A stretch of 64,000 nt of DNA from Krasilnikoviella flava (GTDB lineage: Bacteria; Actinomycetota; Actinomycetes; Actinomycetales; Cellulomonadaceae), in contig NZ_FUZQ01000002.1 in NCBI RefSeq assembly GCF_900167525.1, positions 1-64,000 of the forward strand, written 5' to 3'. The translations under genes were made by a program, and so were the position numbers. The notes under the pieces were generated by a model, which did no database searches, was not told the DNA's origin, and saw only the letters and a list, made by a program, of their open reading frames with translations. Below, piece by piece: positions 9,119-17,448 of this stretch. Positions within the stretch are counted from its first letter, which is position 1. Each line of letters starts with the position of its first letter.

Positions 9119-10035
9119 CCAGCGCCACCGTCTCCACCGCGCCGCGCCGCACCGACGTCCCTGACGTCCCCGCCCCGCGGGAGGGCCGTTCCGGCCGCCG
9201 TCCGGCGTCGACGATCCTCGTCACCGGCATCCTCGTCGTCGTCGCGATCTACTTCCTGGTGCCCGTGTACTGGGTGGTCGTCGCGGCCTCGAAGACGACG
9301 GACGACCTGTTCGGCACCAACGGCTTCTGGTTCGGCAACACCTTCGCCCTGTTCGACAACCTCGGCGCCGTGCTCACGTACGGCGGCGGTGTCTTCGTCC
9401 GCTGGTTCGCCAACTCGGTGCTGTACGCCGGGGTGGGCGGGCTGATCGCCACGTACCTGGCCGCGGCGGGCGGGTACGCCCTGGCCAAGTACCGGTTCCG
9501 TGGGCGGAACCTCATCTTCGGGCTCGTGCTCGGCGGCGTCCTGGTGCCCGGCACGGCCACGGCCCTGCCGCTGTTCCTGCTGTTCAGCCAGCTCGGGCTC
9601 GCCAACACGTACTGGAGCGTGCTGATCCCGTCGCTCGTGTCGCCGTTCGGGTTCTTCCTGTGCCGCATCTACGCGGACGCCACCGTGGACTCCTCCCTCG
9701 TCGAGGCGGCCCGGATCGACGGCGCGGGGGAGCTGCGCATCTTCCACACCCTCGGGCTGCGGATCATGACGCCCGCCCTCGTGACCGTCTTCCTCTTCCA
9801 GATCGTCGGGATCTGGAACAACTACTTCCTGCCGCTCGTGATGCTGAGCGACCAGGACCTGTACCCGATCACCCTCGGGCTCAACAACTGGAACAGCCAG
9901 ACCGACCGGCTGCCCGAGTTCTACGAGCTCACCACCGGGGGCGTGCTGCTCTCGGTCATCCCGCTCGCCGTCGCCATGATCGTGCTGCAACGGTTCTGGC
10001 GCGGCGGCCTGACGGAAGGCGCTGTCAAGGCATGA
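9115..10035 (+). CDS. ABC sugar importer permease, MalG type
   Basis: Inner-membrane subunit of 306 residues with six predicted helices and the EAA loop EAARIDGAGELRIFHT near residue 197. The start is an ATGA overlap with the previous permease, and AGGAGCTCGCG provides the ribosome-binding site. Its own stop overlaps the ATG of the GH2 gene, so importer and enzyme are translationally linked. Confidence 0.93.
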   Translation: MTSATVSTAPRRTDVPDVPAPREGRSGRRPASTILVTGILVVVAIYFLVPVYWVVVAASKTTDDLFGTNGFWFGNTFALFDNLGAVLTYGGGVFVRWFANSVLYAGVGGLIATYLAAAGGYALAKYRFRGRNLIFGLVLGGVLVPGTATALPLFLLFSQLGLANTYWSVLIPSLVSPFGFFLCRIYADATVDSSLVEAARIDGAGELRIFHTLGLRIMTPALVTVFLFQIVGIWNNYFLPLVMLSDQDLYPITLGLNNWNSQTDRLPEFYELTTGGVLLSVIPLAVAMIVLQRFWRGGLTEGAVKA

Positions 10036-13000
10036 CCCTGCACTCCCCGCTCCCGCACGAGTCCACCGCGCCCTGGTCGGGGCGGGTCGACCCGCCACGG
10101 TCCGCCCCCGCCGGGGACACGCCCCGGCTCTCCCTCGACGGCACGTGGGGCTTCCGCCTCCTGGCGGGCGTCCCCGGTTCCCCGGGCGGCCACGGCGTGC
10201 TCCCCCACGGCGAGGCACCGGCCGACTTCGCGCAGCCGGGCTACGCGCCGTCGTCCGCCGCCGGCTGGGGCGAGCTCCCCGTGCCCGCGCACTGGGTGCT
10301 CGAGGGCGACGGCGCGCACGGGCGCCCGATCTACACGAACGTGCAGTTCCCGTTCCCGGTGGACCCGCCGCACGTGCCGGACGAGAACCCGACCGGCGAC
10401 TACCGTCGCGAGGTCGACGTCCCGGAGGCCTGGGCCGAGAGCGGCCGCGTGCTGCTGCGGTTCGACGGCGTGGAGTCGTTCTTCACGGTGTGGGTGAACG
10501 GCGTCGAGGTCGGTTCGGCATCGGGCAGCCGGCTCGCGCACGAGTACGACGTGACCGACGCCGTGCGCCCCGGCGCCAACACCGTCGCCGTGCGGGTGGT
10601 GCAGTGGTCGGCCGCGAGCTACCTCGAGGACCAGGACCAGTGGTGGCTGCCCGGCATCTTCCGCGACGTCACCCTGCTGCACCGGCCCGTCGGCGCGCTC
10701 GACGACGTGTGGCTGGACGCCGACTTCGACCCCGCCACGCAGGACGGCGTCCTCGTGCCGGAGGTGCGGGCCGACGACGCCGCGTACCCGGTGCGGCTGC
10801 GCGTGCCCGAGCTCGGGGTCGACGTCGTATGGGCCTCGCCCGAGGACGTCGCGCCCGTGGCCGTCGGCGCGGTGGAACCGTGGTCGGCGGAGGAGCCGAA
10901 CCTGTACGACGCGACCGTGGCGTCGGCGGGCGAGACGGTCACCCTGAGGGTCGGCTTCCGGCGCGTCGAGATCGTCGGCGACCGGCTGCTCGTCAACGGT
11001 CGCCGGGTCACGTTCTCCGGCGTGAACCGGCACGAGACGCACCCCGACCGCGGGCGCGTCTTCGACGAGCAGCATGCCCGCCGCGACCTGGCGCAGATGA
11101 AGCAGCACAACGTCAACGCCATCCGCACCAGCCACTACCCGCCGCACCCCGGGTTGCTCGACCTCGCCGACGAGCTGGGGCTGTGGGTGATCCTCGAGAC
11201 CGACCTCGAGACCCACGGCTTCGAGGCCGGCGGCTGGGTGGGCAACCCCAGCGACGACCCGCGCTGGCGCGACGCCTACCTCGACCGCGTGCGCCGCACC
11301 GTCGAGCGCGACAAGAACCACCCGAGCATCGTGCTCTGGTCGCTCGGCAACGAGTCGGGCACCGGCAGCAACCTCGCCGCGATGGCGGAATGGGTGCACC
11401 ACCGCGACCCGTCGCGGCCCGTGCACTACGAGGGCGACTACGCCGGCGAGTACACCGACGTCTACTCGCGGATGTACTCGACGGTGCCGGAGACGGAGTC
11501 GATCGGTCGCGACGACGTGCTCTCCCCGCTGCTCGGCTGCAGCGTCGCCGATTCGGCCCGGCAGCGGTCCAAGCCGTTCCTGCTGTGCGAGTACGCCCAC
11601 GCGATGGGCAACGGCCCGGGCGCGCTGGACCAGTACCGCGAGCTCGTGGACACCCACCCGCGGCTGCACGGCGGGTTCATCTGGGAGTGGCGGGACCACG
11701 GCATCCGCACCACCACGCCCGACGGAACCCCGTACTTCGCGTACGGCGGCGACTTCGGCGAGGTCGTGCACGACGGCAACTTCGTCATGGACGGCATGGT
11801 GCTGTCGGACGACACCCCCAGCCCGGGGCTGACCGAGTTCTGGCACGTCGAGCGGCCGGTCGTCGTGCGGCCGGTGGACGGGCCGGCGTCGGGGAGCGTC
11901 GAGATCTGGAACCGCCGCCACACCGCGGACACCGCCGACCTCGTGCTGCGCTGGCGCGTCGAGCACGACGGCGAGGTGGTCGCGTCCGGCGAGGACGGCG
12001 CGTCGGTCGCGGCGGGGGAGCGGGCCGTCGCCGGGCTGCTCGACCCGGCGTCCCTGCCGGAGGCGAGCCGGGGCGCCGAGGCGTTCCTCACCGTGGAGCT
12101 CGCGCTGCGCGAGACCGCGTCGTGGGCCGACGCCGGGCACGTCGTCGCGCGGGACCAGTGGGCGCTGCCGACGCCCGCCGCCGTCCGCGCGCCGCGTCGT
12201 GCGGGCGTGGCGCTCGCGGACGCCCCCGTCGCCTTCCGCGGGCCGGAGCTGGTGAACCTGGCCGGCGCGGACGTGTCCGCGCCGCGCGTCGAGCTGTGGC
12301 GCGCACCCACGGACAACGACCAGGGTGCCGCGATGGGGTCCTACGACGTCGGCGACCCGACCGCCATGCCGTGGCGCGGCATGCCCGCGCCGCCGGTCGC
12401 GGACCGCTGGCGCCGCCAGGGCCTGGACCGGCTCACCCACCGCACCGTCGCCGTCGAGCAGACCGCCGACCGGCTGCGGGTGCTGCGGCGCGTGTCGGCG
12501 GCGCAGAGCCGCGCGTCGATCGCCGTCGAGGAGACGTGGACAGCCGAGCGGTCCGCCTCCGGTGTCGTGGAGGCCGTGCTGCGCGTCGTCATGACGCCCG
12601 ACGACCGGTGGGACGACGTGTGGCCGCGGATCGGCGTGCACCTGGCGCTCCCGACCGACGTCGACGGCGCGGGGTGGTTCGGCCTCGGCCCGCACGACTC
12701 CTACCCCGACGTGCGCGGGTCGGTCGTGGTGGGGCGCCACCGCGCGGGCATCGACGACCTGTCCGTGCCGTACGCGCGGCCGCAGGAGTCCGGGCACCGG
12801 TCCGAGGTGCGCGAGCTGGTGCTGGAGCGCGGCGGCCGGCCGTGGGCGGGCGTGACGCTCGGCCGCGACGCGCGCGGTCGCCTGCCCGGGTTCACGCTCG
12901 CCCGGCACTCCGCCCACGAGCTCGCGGCGGCCGCCCACCCGCACGAGCTGCCCGAGCCGTCGAGCCACCACCTGTACGTGGACGCCGCCCAGCACGGCCT

Positions 13001-13091
13001 GGGCTCCCGCGCCTGCGGCCCGGACGTGTGGCCGACGGCGATGCTCCGCCCGCAGGCCCGCACCCTCGAGCTGCGCTGGCGCGCTCTGTGA
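10032..13091 (+). CDS. Beta-galactosidase, glycoside hydrolase family 2 (LacZ type)
   Basis: A cytoplasmic enzyme of 1019 residues, the usual length of LacZ-type GH2 enzymes. An N-terminal sugar-binding jelly roll is followed by an Ig-like domain, the TIM barrel and a C-terminal beta-gal small-chain domain. GVNRHETHP and NAIRTSHYPPHP near residue 360 are family signatures. The acid/base glutamate is in SLGNESGTG near residue 440 and the nucleophile in LLCEYAHAMGNGPG near 519. No signal peptide is seen. Coupled by an ATGA overlap to an ABC importer, it probably removes galactose from imported pectic galactan or arabinogalactan fragments. Confidence 0.95.
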   Translation: MTLHSPLPHESTAPWSGRVDPPRSAPAGDTPRLSLDGTWGFRLLAGVPGSPGGHGVLPHGEAPADFAQPGYAPSSAAGWGELPVPAHWVLEGDGAHGRPIYTNVQFPFPVDPPHVPDENPTGDYRREVDVPEAWAESGRVLLRFDGVESFFTVWVNGVEVGSASGSRLAHEYDVTDAVRPGANTVAVRVVQWSAASYLEDQDQWWLPGIFRDVTLLHRPVGALDDVWLDADFDPATQDGVLVPEVRADDAAYPVRLRVPELGVDVVWASPEDVAPVAVGAVEPWSAEEPNLYDATVASAGETVTLRVGFRRVEIVGDRLLVNGRRVTFSGVNRHETHPDRGRVFDEQHARRDLAQMKQHNVNAIRTSHYPPHPGLLDLADELGLWVILETDLETHGFEAGGWVGNPSDDPRWRDAYLDRVRRTVERDKNHPSIVLWSLGNESGTGSNLAAMAEWVHHRDPSRPVHYEGDYAGEYTDVYSRMYSTVPETESIGRDDVLSPLLGCSVADSARQRSKPFLLCEYAHAMGNGPGALDQYRELVDTHPRLHGGFIWEWRDHGIRTTTPDGTPYFAYGGDFGEVVHDGNFVMDGMVLSDDTPSPGLTEFWHVERPVVVRPVDGPASGSVEIWNRRHTADTADLVLRWRVEHDGEVVASGEDGASVAAGERAVAGLLDPASLPEASRGAEAFLTVELALRETASWADAGHVVARDQWALPTPAAVRAPRRAGVALADAPVAFRGPELVNLAGADVSAPRVELWRAPTDNDQGAAMGSYDVGDPTAMPWRGMPAPPVADRWRRQGLDRLTHRTVAVEQTADRLRVLRRVSAAQSRASIAVEETWTAERSASGVVEAVLRVVMTPDDRWDDVWPRIGVHLALPTDVDGAGWFGLGPHDSYPDVRGSVVVGRHRAGIDDLSVPYARPQESGHRSEVRELVLERGGRPWAGVTLGRDARGRLPGFTLARHSAHELAAAAHPHELPEPSSHHLYVDAAQHGLGSRACGPDVWPTAMLRPQARTLELRWRAL

Positions 13092-13110
13092 CGCCCCGAT
13101 CGCGCGTCGC

Positions 13111-13210
13111 GAGGTAGTGCACATCCCGCCGAGGTAGTCCGGTCCCTGCCGAGGTAGTTCGTGACATCGCGTCACGAACTACCTCGGCGGGAGCTGAACT
13201 ACCTCGGCGG
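13111..13210. repeat. 20-bp phased GAGGTAGT/ACTACCTC array with an 18-bp hairpin
   Basis: GAGGTAGT occurs at 13111, 13131 and 13151, and the inverted unit ACCTCGGCGG at 13181 and 13201, each set exactly 20 bp apart. The third direct and first inverted units form a perfect 18-bp stem (13148-13165 with 13171-13188, loop ATCGC). The last unit contains the TAG stop of the convergent ABC-F gene. The array separates the convergent GH2 and ABC-F genes and may serve as a two-way terminator. Confidence 0.75.
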
Positions 13211-14896
13211 GACGGCGGAGGTGTCCGCGACGGTCGCGCCGCCGTCGAGCACGATCCGCCGGCCGCGGAACCGCTCACGCATCGTCCGGTCGTGGGAGAC
13301 GAGCACGAGCGTGCCGTCGAACGCCGCGAACGCGCGCTCCAGCTCTTCGACGAGCGCGGGGGACAGGTGGTTGGTCGGCTCGTCCACCAGCAGCACGTCC
13401 GTCGTGGTGGTGACCACGCGCGCGAGCTCGAGGCGGGAGCGTTGCCCCTGGGACAGCTCGCGGACCGGGCGGGGCAGGTCCTCCGGGCGGAACAGGCCCG
13501 TGGCGAGCAGCGCCTCCGCGTGCTCCTCCAGGTCGCCCGGCCGGCCGGCGGCGAAGGCGTGCAGCACCGTGCGCGCGTCGAGCGACGTGAACCCGCCCGC
13601 CTGGCGCAGGTGCCCGACGGCGCCGACGGTGCGAGCCGTGCCGGTGTCCGGTGCGACCTCGCCCGCCACCACGCCCAGCAGCGTGCTCTTGCCCGCACCG
13701 TTCGGGCCGGTCACGAGCACGTGCTCGCCCGCGGCGATCGTCAGGCGGGGGACCGCGAGGCGCGGCGCGTCGAGACGGCCGCGCACCTCGACGCCGTCGA
13801 GGAGGATCGCGGGGCCGGTGCCGTCGGCCCCGCCGTCGCTCCGGTCCGTCGCCGGCCCGGCCGTAGCGACGTCGGTCCGGAATTCCGCCCGGTCGGCGGG
13901 CCGCTCGGCGGGGTCGTCGGTGAGCCGCCGCACCCGCTCCTTGGCGTTGCGGATGCGCCCGGTGGCGCCGTGGGTGCGCGCCCGGGAACGGAACGCGCCC
14001 GAGCCGAAGGAGGCCATGGGCAGCTTGCGCGGGATCCGCTCCATCGCCTCCGCGTTCGTGTCGGCGATCCGTTGCTGCCGGCCCAGGTCCGCGCGCCACC
14101 GCTCGTAGGCGAGCCGCAGCTGCTCGCGCTCGGCGTCCTTCGCCGCGAGGTAGCCCGCGTACCCGGTGCCGTAGCGCCGCGCGCCGCCGCCCTCGACCTC
14201 GACGAGCGTCGTGGTGAGGCCGGCCAGGAACGCGCGGTCGTGGGTGACCGCGACGACGGTGCCGTCGTGCGCGTGGAGGCGGTCGGTGAGCCAGTCGAGG
14301 GCGTCGTCGTCCAGGTCGTTGGTCGGCTCGTCGAGGAGCAGCAGCTCCGGGTCGGCCGCGAGCGTGGCCGCCAGCGCGAGGCGCGAACGCTCCCCGCCCG
14401 AGAGCGTGCCGAGCGCACGGCCATGGTCCAGGCCGGGCAGGCCCAGCCGGTGCAGCGCGACGGCGACCCGCCGGTCCGCGCCGCTCCCGTCGCGGGCGTC
14501 GAAGCGCGCGGTGAGCGCCCCGTACCGGCGCAGGGCGTCGTCCAGCGCGGCGCCGTCGAGCGTGCCGAGCCGGTCCTCGAGCGCCGCGATCTGCGCCGCG
14601 AGCGTGCGGAGGTCCGCCAGGAGGTGGTCGATCGCCTCGGCGACGGTGCTCGCCCCCGGCAGCTCGACCGTCTGCGGCAGGTACCCGGCGCCGCCCGGCG
14701 CGTGCACGACGCGGGTGCCGTTCTGTGGCTCCAGCGAGCCGGCGACGACGGCGAGCAGGGTGCTCTTGCCGGAGCCGTTGTCCCCGACGACGCCGACGCG
14801 CTCGCCCGGCGCGACGGTCAGGGACAGGCGGTCGAGCACCACGCGGTCGGCGTAGCGCAGGGTGATGTCGGTGAGGGTGAGCTGTGACGGGTCCAT
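13199..14896 (-). CDS. ABC-F family ATPase (antibiotic-resistance or translation-factor type)
   Basis: A 565-residue protein with two ATP-binding domains and no membrane segments. The first has Walker A GDNGSGKST near residue 40, signature LSGGERSRL near 165 and LLLLDEPTNDLD. The second has GPNGAGKST near 398, LSQGQRSRL and LLVDEPTNHL. The basic linker near residues 245-330 matches the ribosome-reaching arm of ABC-F proteins, which rescue antibiotic-stalled ribosomes or tune elongation. GGAAGGAG precedes the ATG. The gene is unrelated to its CAZyme neighbours. It could be a macrolide- or lincosamide-protection factor or a housekeeping Ettc-like factor; sequence reading cannot decide. Confidence 0.88.
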   Translation of the reverse strand: MDPSQLTLTDITLRYADRVVLDRLSLTVAPGERVGVVGDNGSGKSTLLAVVAGSLEPQNGTRVVHAPGGAGYLPQTVELPGASTVAEAIDHLLADLRTLAAQIAALEDRLGTLDGAALDDALRRYGALTARFDARDGSGADRRVAVALHRLGLPGLDHGRALGTLSGGERSRLALAATLAADPELLLLDEPTNDLDDDALDWLTDRLHAHDGTVVAVTHDRAFLAGLTTTLVEVEGGGARRYGTGYAGYLAAKDAEREQLRLAYERWRADLGRQQRIADTNAEAMERIPRKLPMASFGSGAFRSRARTHGATGRIRNAKERVRRLTDDPAERPADRAEFRTDVATAGPATDRSDGGADGTGPAILLDGVEVRGRLDAPRLAVPRLTIAAGEHVLVTGPNGAGKSTLLGVVAGEVAPDTGTARTVGAVGHLRQAGGFTSLDARTVLHAFAAGRPGDLEEHAEALLATGLFRPEDLPRPVRELSQGQRSRLELARVVTTTTDVLLVDEPTNHLSPALVEELERAFAAFDGTLVLVSHDRTMRERFRGRRIVLDGGATVADTSAVPPR

Positions 14897-15081
14897 GGGT
14901 GGGACTCCTTCCGTCGCCGGCGTCGGCGACCGTGGAGGACGGCGGGCGCGCGGACGCCGACGCGGAGCAAGGCTGTCGGACCTGCTCGACGCGTCGGCGC
15001 GGGTGTGCTCACAGAGTTCCCATCGCCGTGCACCCTACGGACCCGGCGCGCGGCGCACCAGCGGATTGTCGGGGGCCGGGC

Positions 15082-17448
15082 TCACCAGGACAGGGCGACC
15101 GGACCGATCAGCCCGGACGGGCGGCGGTCGCCCTCGTAGTAGTTCGCGGCGCTGTTGCTCACCAGCACCTCGAGGGTGCGACGGCCCGGCCGGAGCGTGC
15201 CCGCCGGGAGGTCGAGCACGTACGGCGCGGTGAGGGCGTGCCCGACGACGACGCCGTCCACGCGCACCGTCGCCGCCTCGCCGACGACGCCGAGGTCGAG
15301 GCGGGTGGCGCCCGCGCCGTCGGGCACGTCCACCTCCGCCGCGTACCGCACGGAGCCGGCGAGCCGGCGCAGCGCGGGCTCGCGGGACCAGTCGCCGAGG
15401 CGCAGCTCCGGGGGCGCGACGGCGGACGGGTCGTCCGCGATCGCGTCCGCGTCGCCGACGACGCGATCGACCGTGCCGCGCCAGCCCGCGACCTCGAGCC
15501 GCCGGCCGAGGGCCGGGGCCGCGGGGACGACCGGGCGCCCCGCGGCGCGGACGAGCGCGAGGGTGCGGCGGCGCTCCAGGTCCAGCAGCACACGGCCGTC
15601 GGCGTCGCGCTCCACCGGGTGCCGGGTGTCGGCGAACGGGTCCCACCAGCAGGCGTCGTCGGGCACGGCGGGGAGCTGCAGCGCGGTGCGGACCCGCTCC
15701 TCGCCCTCGTGGAAGACGACGTACCCGGCGCCACCGGCGAGGACGACGGCGCGCAGGCCGGGCGCCGCGGGCTCGGCGTCGACGACGGGCAGCGCGCGCG
15801 ACCGCAGGTCGTCCTTGAGCGCAGCGACGTCGGGCACGCCGTCGTCCGGGTCGACCAGGACCAGGTCGGTCCCCGCGGCGGCCGCGGCGTCGTCGCGGTC
15901 GACGTAGCCGAAGTCGACCTGCGCCTCCAGGAGGGCGCGCACCACCGGGCCCGACGGCGCGGCGTCGGGCCGGCTGAGCACCCCCACCGGCCACACGGGC
16001 GGCGTCGCGTCGAGCAGCTCCGCCACCCGCCGCACGTACCCGACCAGCGGCGCCAGGTGCGGCCACCACGAGTTCCACCGGCCGAGGTCGGGCTCGCTCT
16101 CGAACGCGCGGCCCCCGCGCACGGAGGCGAAGAACGCGTGCAGCACGGGCGTCGTCACGCCGCGGCTCAGGTACCAGTCGAGCAGCCAGCGCGCCTCGTC
16201 GAGGCTGAGTCGCCAGCCGTACGCGCCCAGCACCTCCGTCACGGCGGGTGCCCCCCGCCGTCGCGCGGCGCTCGCGGCCACCTTGGGCGCAGTGCTCTCG
16301 GGCCCGTCGAGGCCGCTGGTGCCCACGGTGTCCCCGGGAAGCACCCAGCGCCAGACCGTGTCCTGCCCCGGCCAGTGCAACCGGCCGGCGGTGGCCAGGT
16401 CGTCGGGCTCGGCCGGGTGACCGGTGAGGGCGATGCCGTGGGCGGCGCACCACGCGGCCTGCGCGTCGTAGTACACGCGGTGCAGCCGCGCCCGCACGGC
16501 GTCGTCGTAGGCGCGCACGAACCCCGTGGCGTCCGGGTCCGTGCCGCCGGGCCGCGTGCCGTCGCCGCTGTCCCACAGCTCGGGAAGCCGTCGCAGCACC
16601 TCGGGCTCGGGGACGTCGAGGCGGGCCGCGACCTCCGCCTCCAGCCCCGGCGTGTACGGGCGGGCGAGCGGGCGGTGCCCGCGGCCCAGCAGGAACGGCT
16701 CGTCCGTGAACATCGCGACGACCGTCGTGCCCAGGTGCTCCCCGAGCGCCGCCGCGTACGCGTCGTGGGTGAGCTCGAGAAACGTCGCGATGGCGTCCGG
16801 GTTCAGCAGGTCGGCCGCCGGCGGGGCGAGCGCGGAGCCGTCGTCCTGCTCCGCGTGCGCCCCGCGGATCGTGCCGCCGCTGGTCGCGTCGAACACCGCC
16901 GTCACGCGCCACGCGCCCGTCGGCAGGGCGAGCCGCACCAGTCCCGGCGCGTGCACCGGGAGCAGCACGGCGACCCTGCTTCCCGTGTCGTCGCCCGCGG
17001 GCCGCGCGACGACGCCCAGCAGCCGCGCGTCCAGGTCGCGACCCAGGGCGGGCCGCCAGTACGCGGCCTCGTCCCCGCCGTCCGGCCCGCTGTCCGTGAC
17101 CGCGACGTCGCGCGTCACGGGCACGAGGCAGCGCGCGGCGAAGGCGGGGTCGCGCGCCACGACGCCGCCGTTCGCCGACCCCGACGGGTACGACGCCTCG
17201 TCGTACAGCATCACCGCCAGCCCCAGCCGGGCGCACTCGTCCACCGCGACGCGCACCAGCCGCAGGAACTCCGCTGTCAGGTACCCGACGCGGCGGCCCA
17301 GCCCGACCCGGGCGCTGAGCGTGACCCCGACGAACCCGGCGCCGGCGATCTCCCGGAGCTGCCCGAGCACCGCGGCGTCGTCCAGGTCGTCGTTCCAGAA
17401 CACGAACGCGTAGGGCCCCACCGGCCCGTCCGGCGTGGGCGGCGGCAT
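15082..17448 (-). CDS. GH106-like alpha-L-rhamnosidase (large cytoplasmic glycosidase)
   Basis: A 788-residue protein without a signal peptide. The start PYAFVFWNDDLDDAAVLGQL and the motif LYDEASYPSGSANGG near residue 80 resemble family 106 rhamnosidases. A long TIM-barrel region follows. The C-terminal 130 residues look like a GH2-type sugar-binding jelly roll (VRYAAEVDVPDG through VLVSNSAANYYEGD). Its ATG overlaps the TGA of the GH42 gene by one base, so the two are translated together. Removing rhamnose from imported rhamnogalacturonan oligosaccharides would feed the rhamnose genes at 20.8-27.2 kb. The family call is by motif resemblance and should be confirmed by profile search. Confidence 0.72.
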   Translation of the reverse strand: MPPPTPDGPVGPYAFVFWNDDLDDAAVLGQLREIAGAGFVGVTLSARVGLGRRVGYLTAEFLRLVRVAVDECARLGLAVMLYDEASYPSGSANGGVVARDPAFAARCLVPVTRDVAVTDSGPDGGDEAAYWRPALGRDLDARLLGVVARPAGDDTGSRVAVLLPVHAPGLVRLALPTGAWRVTAVFDATSGGTIRGAHAEQDDGSALAPPAADLLNPDAIATFLELTHDAYAAALGEHLGTTVVAMFTDEPFLLGRGHRPLARPYTPGLEAEVAARLDVPEPEVLRRLPELWDSGDGTRPGGTDPDATGFVRAYDDAVRARLHRVYYDAQAAWCAAHGIALTGHPAEPDDLATAGRLHWPGQDTVWRWVLPGDTVGTSGLDGPESTAPKVAASAARRRGAPAVTEVLGAYGWRLSLDEARWLLDWYLSRGVTTPVLHAFFASVRGGRAFESEPDLGRWNSWWPHLAPLVGYVRRVAELLDATPPVWPVGVLSRPDAAPSGPVVRALLEAQVDFGYVDRDDAAAAAGTDLVLVDPDDGVPDVAALKDDLRSRALPVVDAEPAAPGLRAVVLAGGAGYVVFHEGEERVRTALQLPAVPDDACWWDPFADTRHPVERDADGRVLLDLERRRTLALVRAAGRPVVPAAPALGRRLEVAGWRGTVDRVVGDADAIADDPSAVAPPELRLGDWSREPALRRLAGSVRYAAEVDVPDGAGATRLDLGVVGEAATVRVDGVVVGHALTAPYVLDLPAGTLRPGRRTLEVLVSNSAANYYEGDRRPSGLIGPVALSW

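Noticed and set aside
10145-13117. Long plus-strand and minus-strand frames overlapping GH2
   Set aside because: Arginine-rich shadow frames; only the frame starting at 10032 shows GH2 motifs.
15009-15023. Four-codon ORF MGTL before the ABC-F gene
   Set aside because: Too short and without a ribosome-binding site to separate it from chance.
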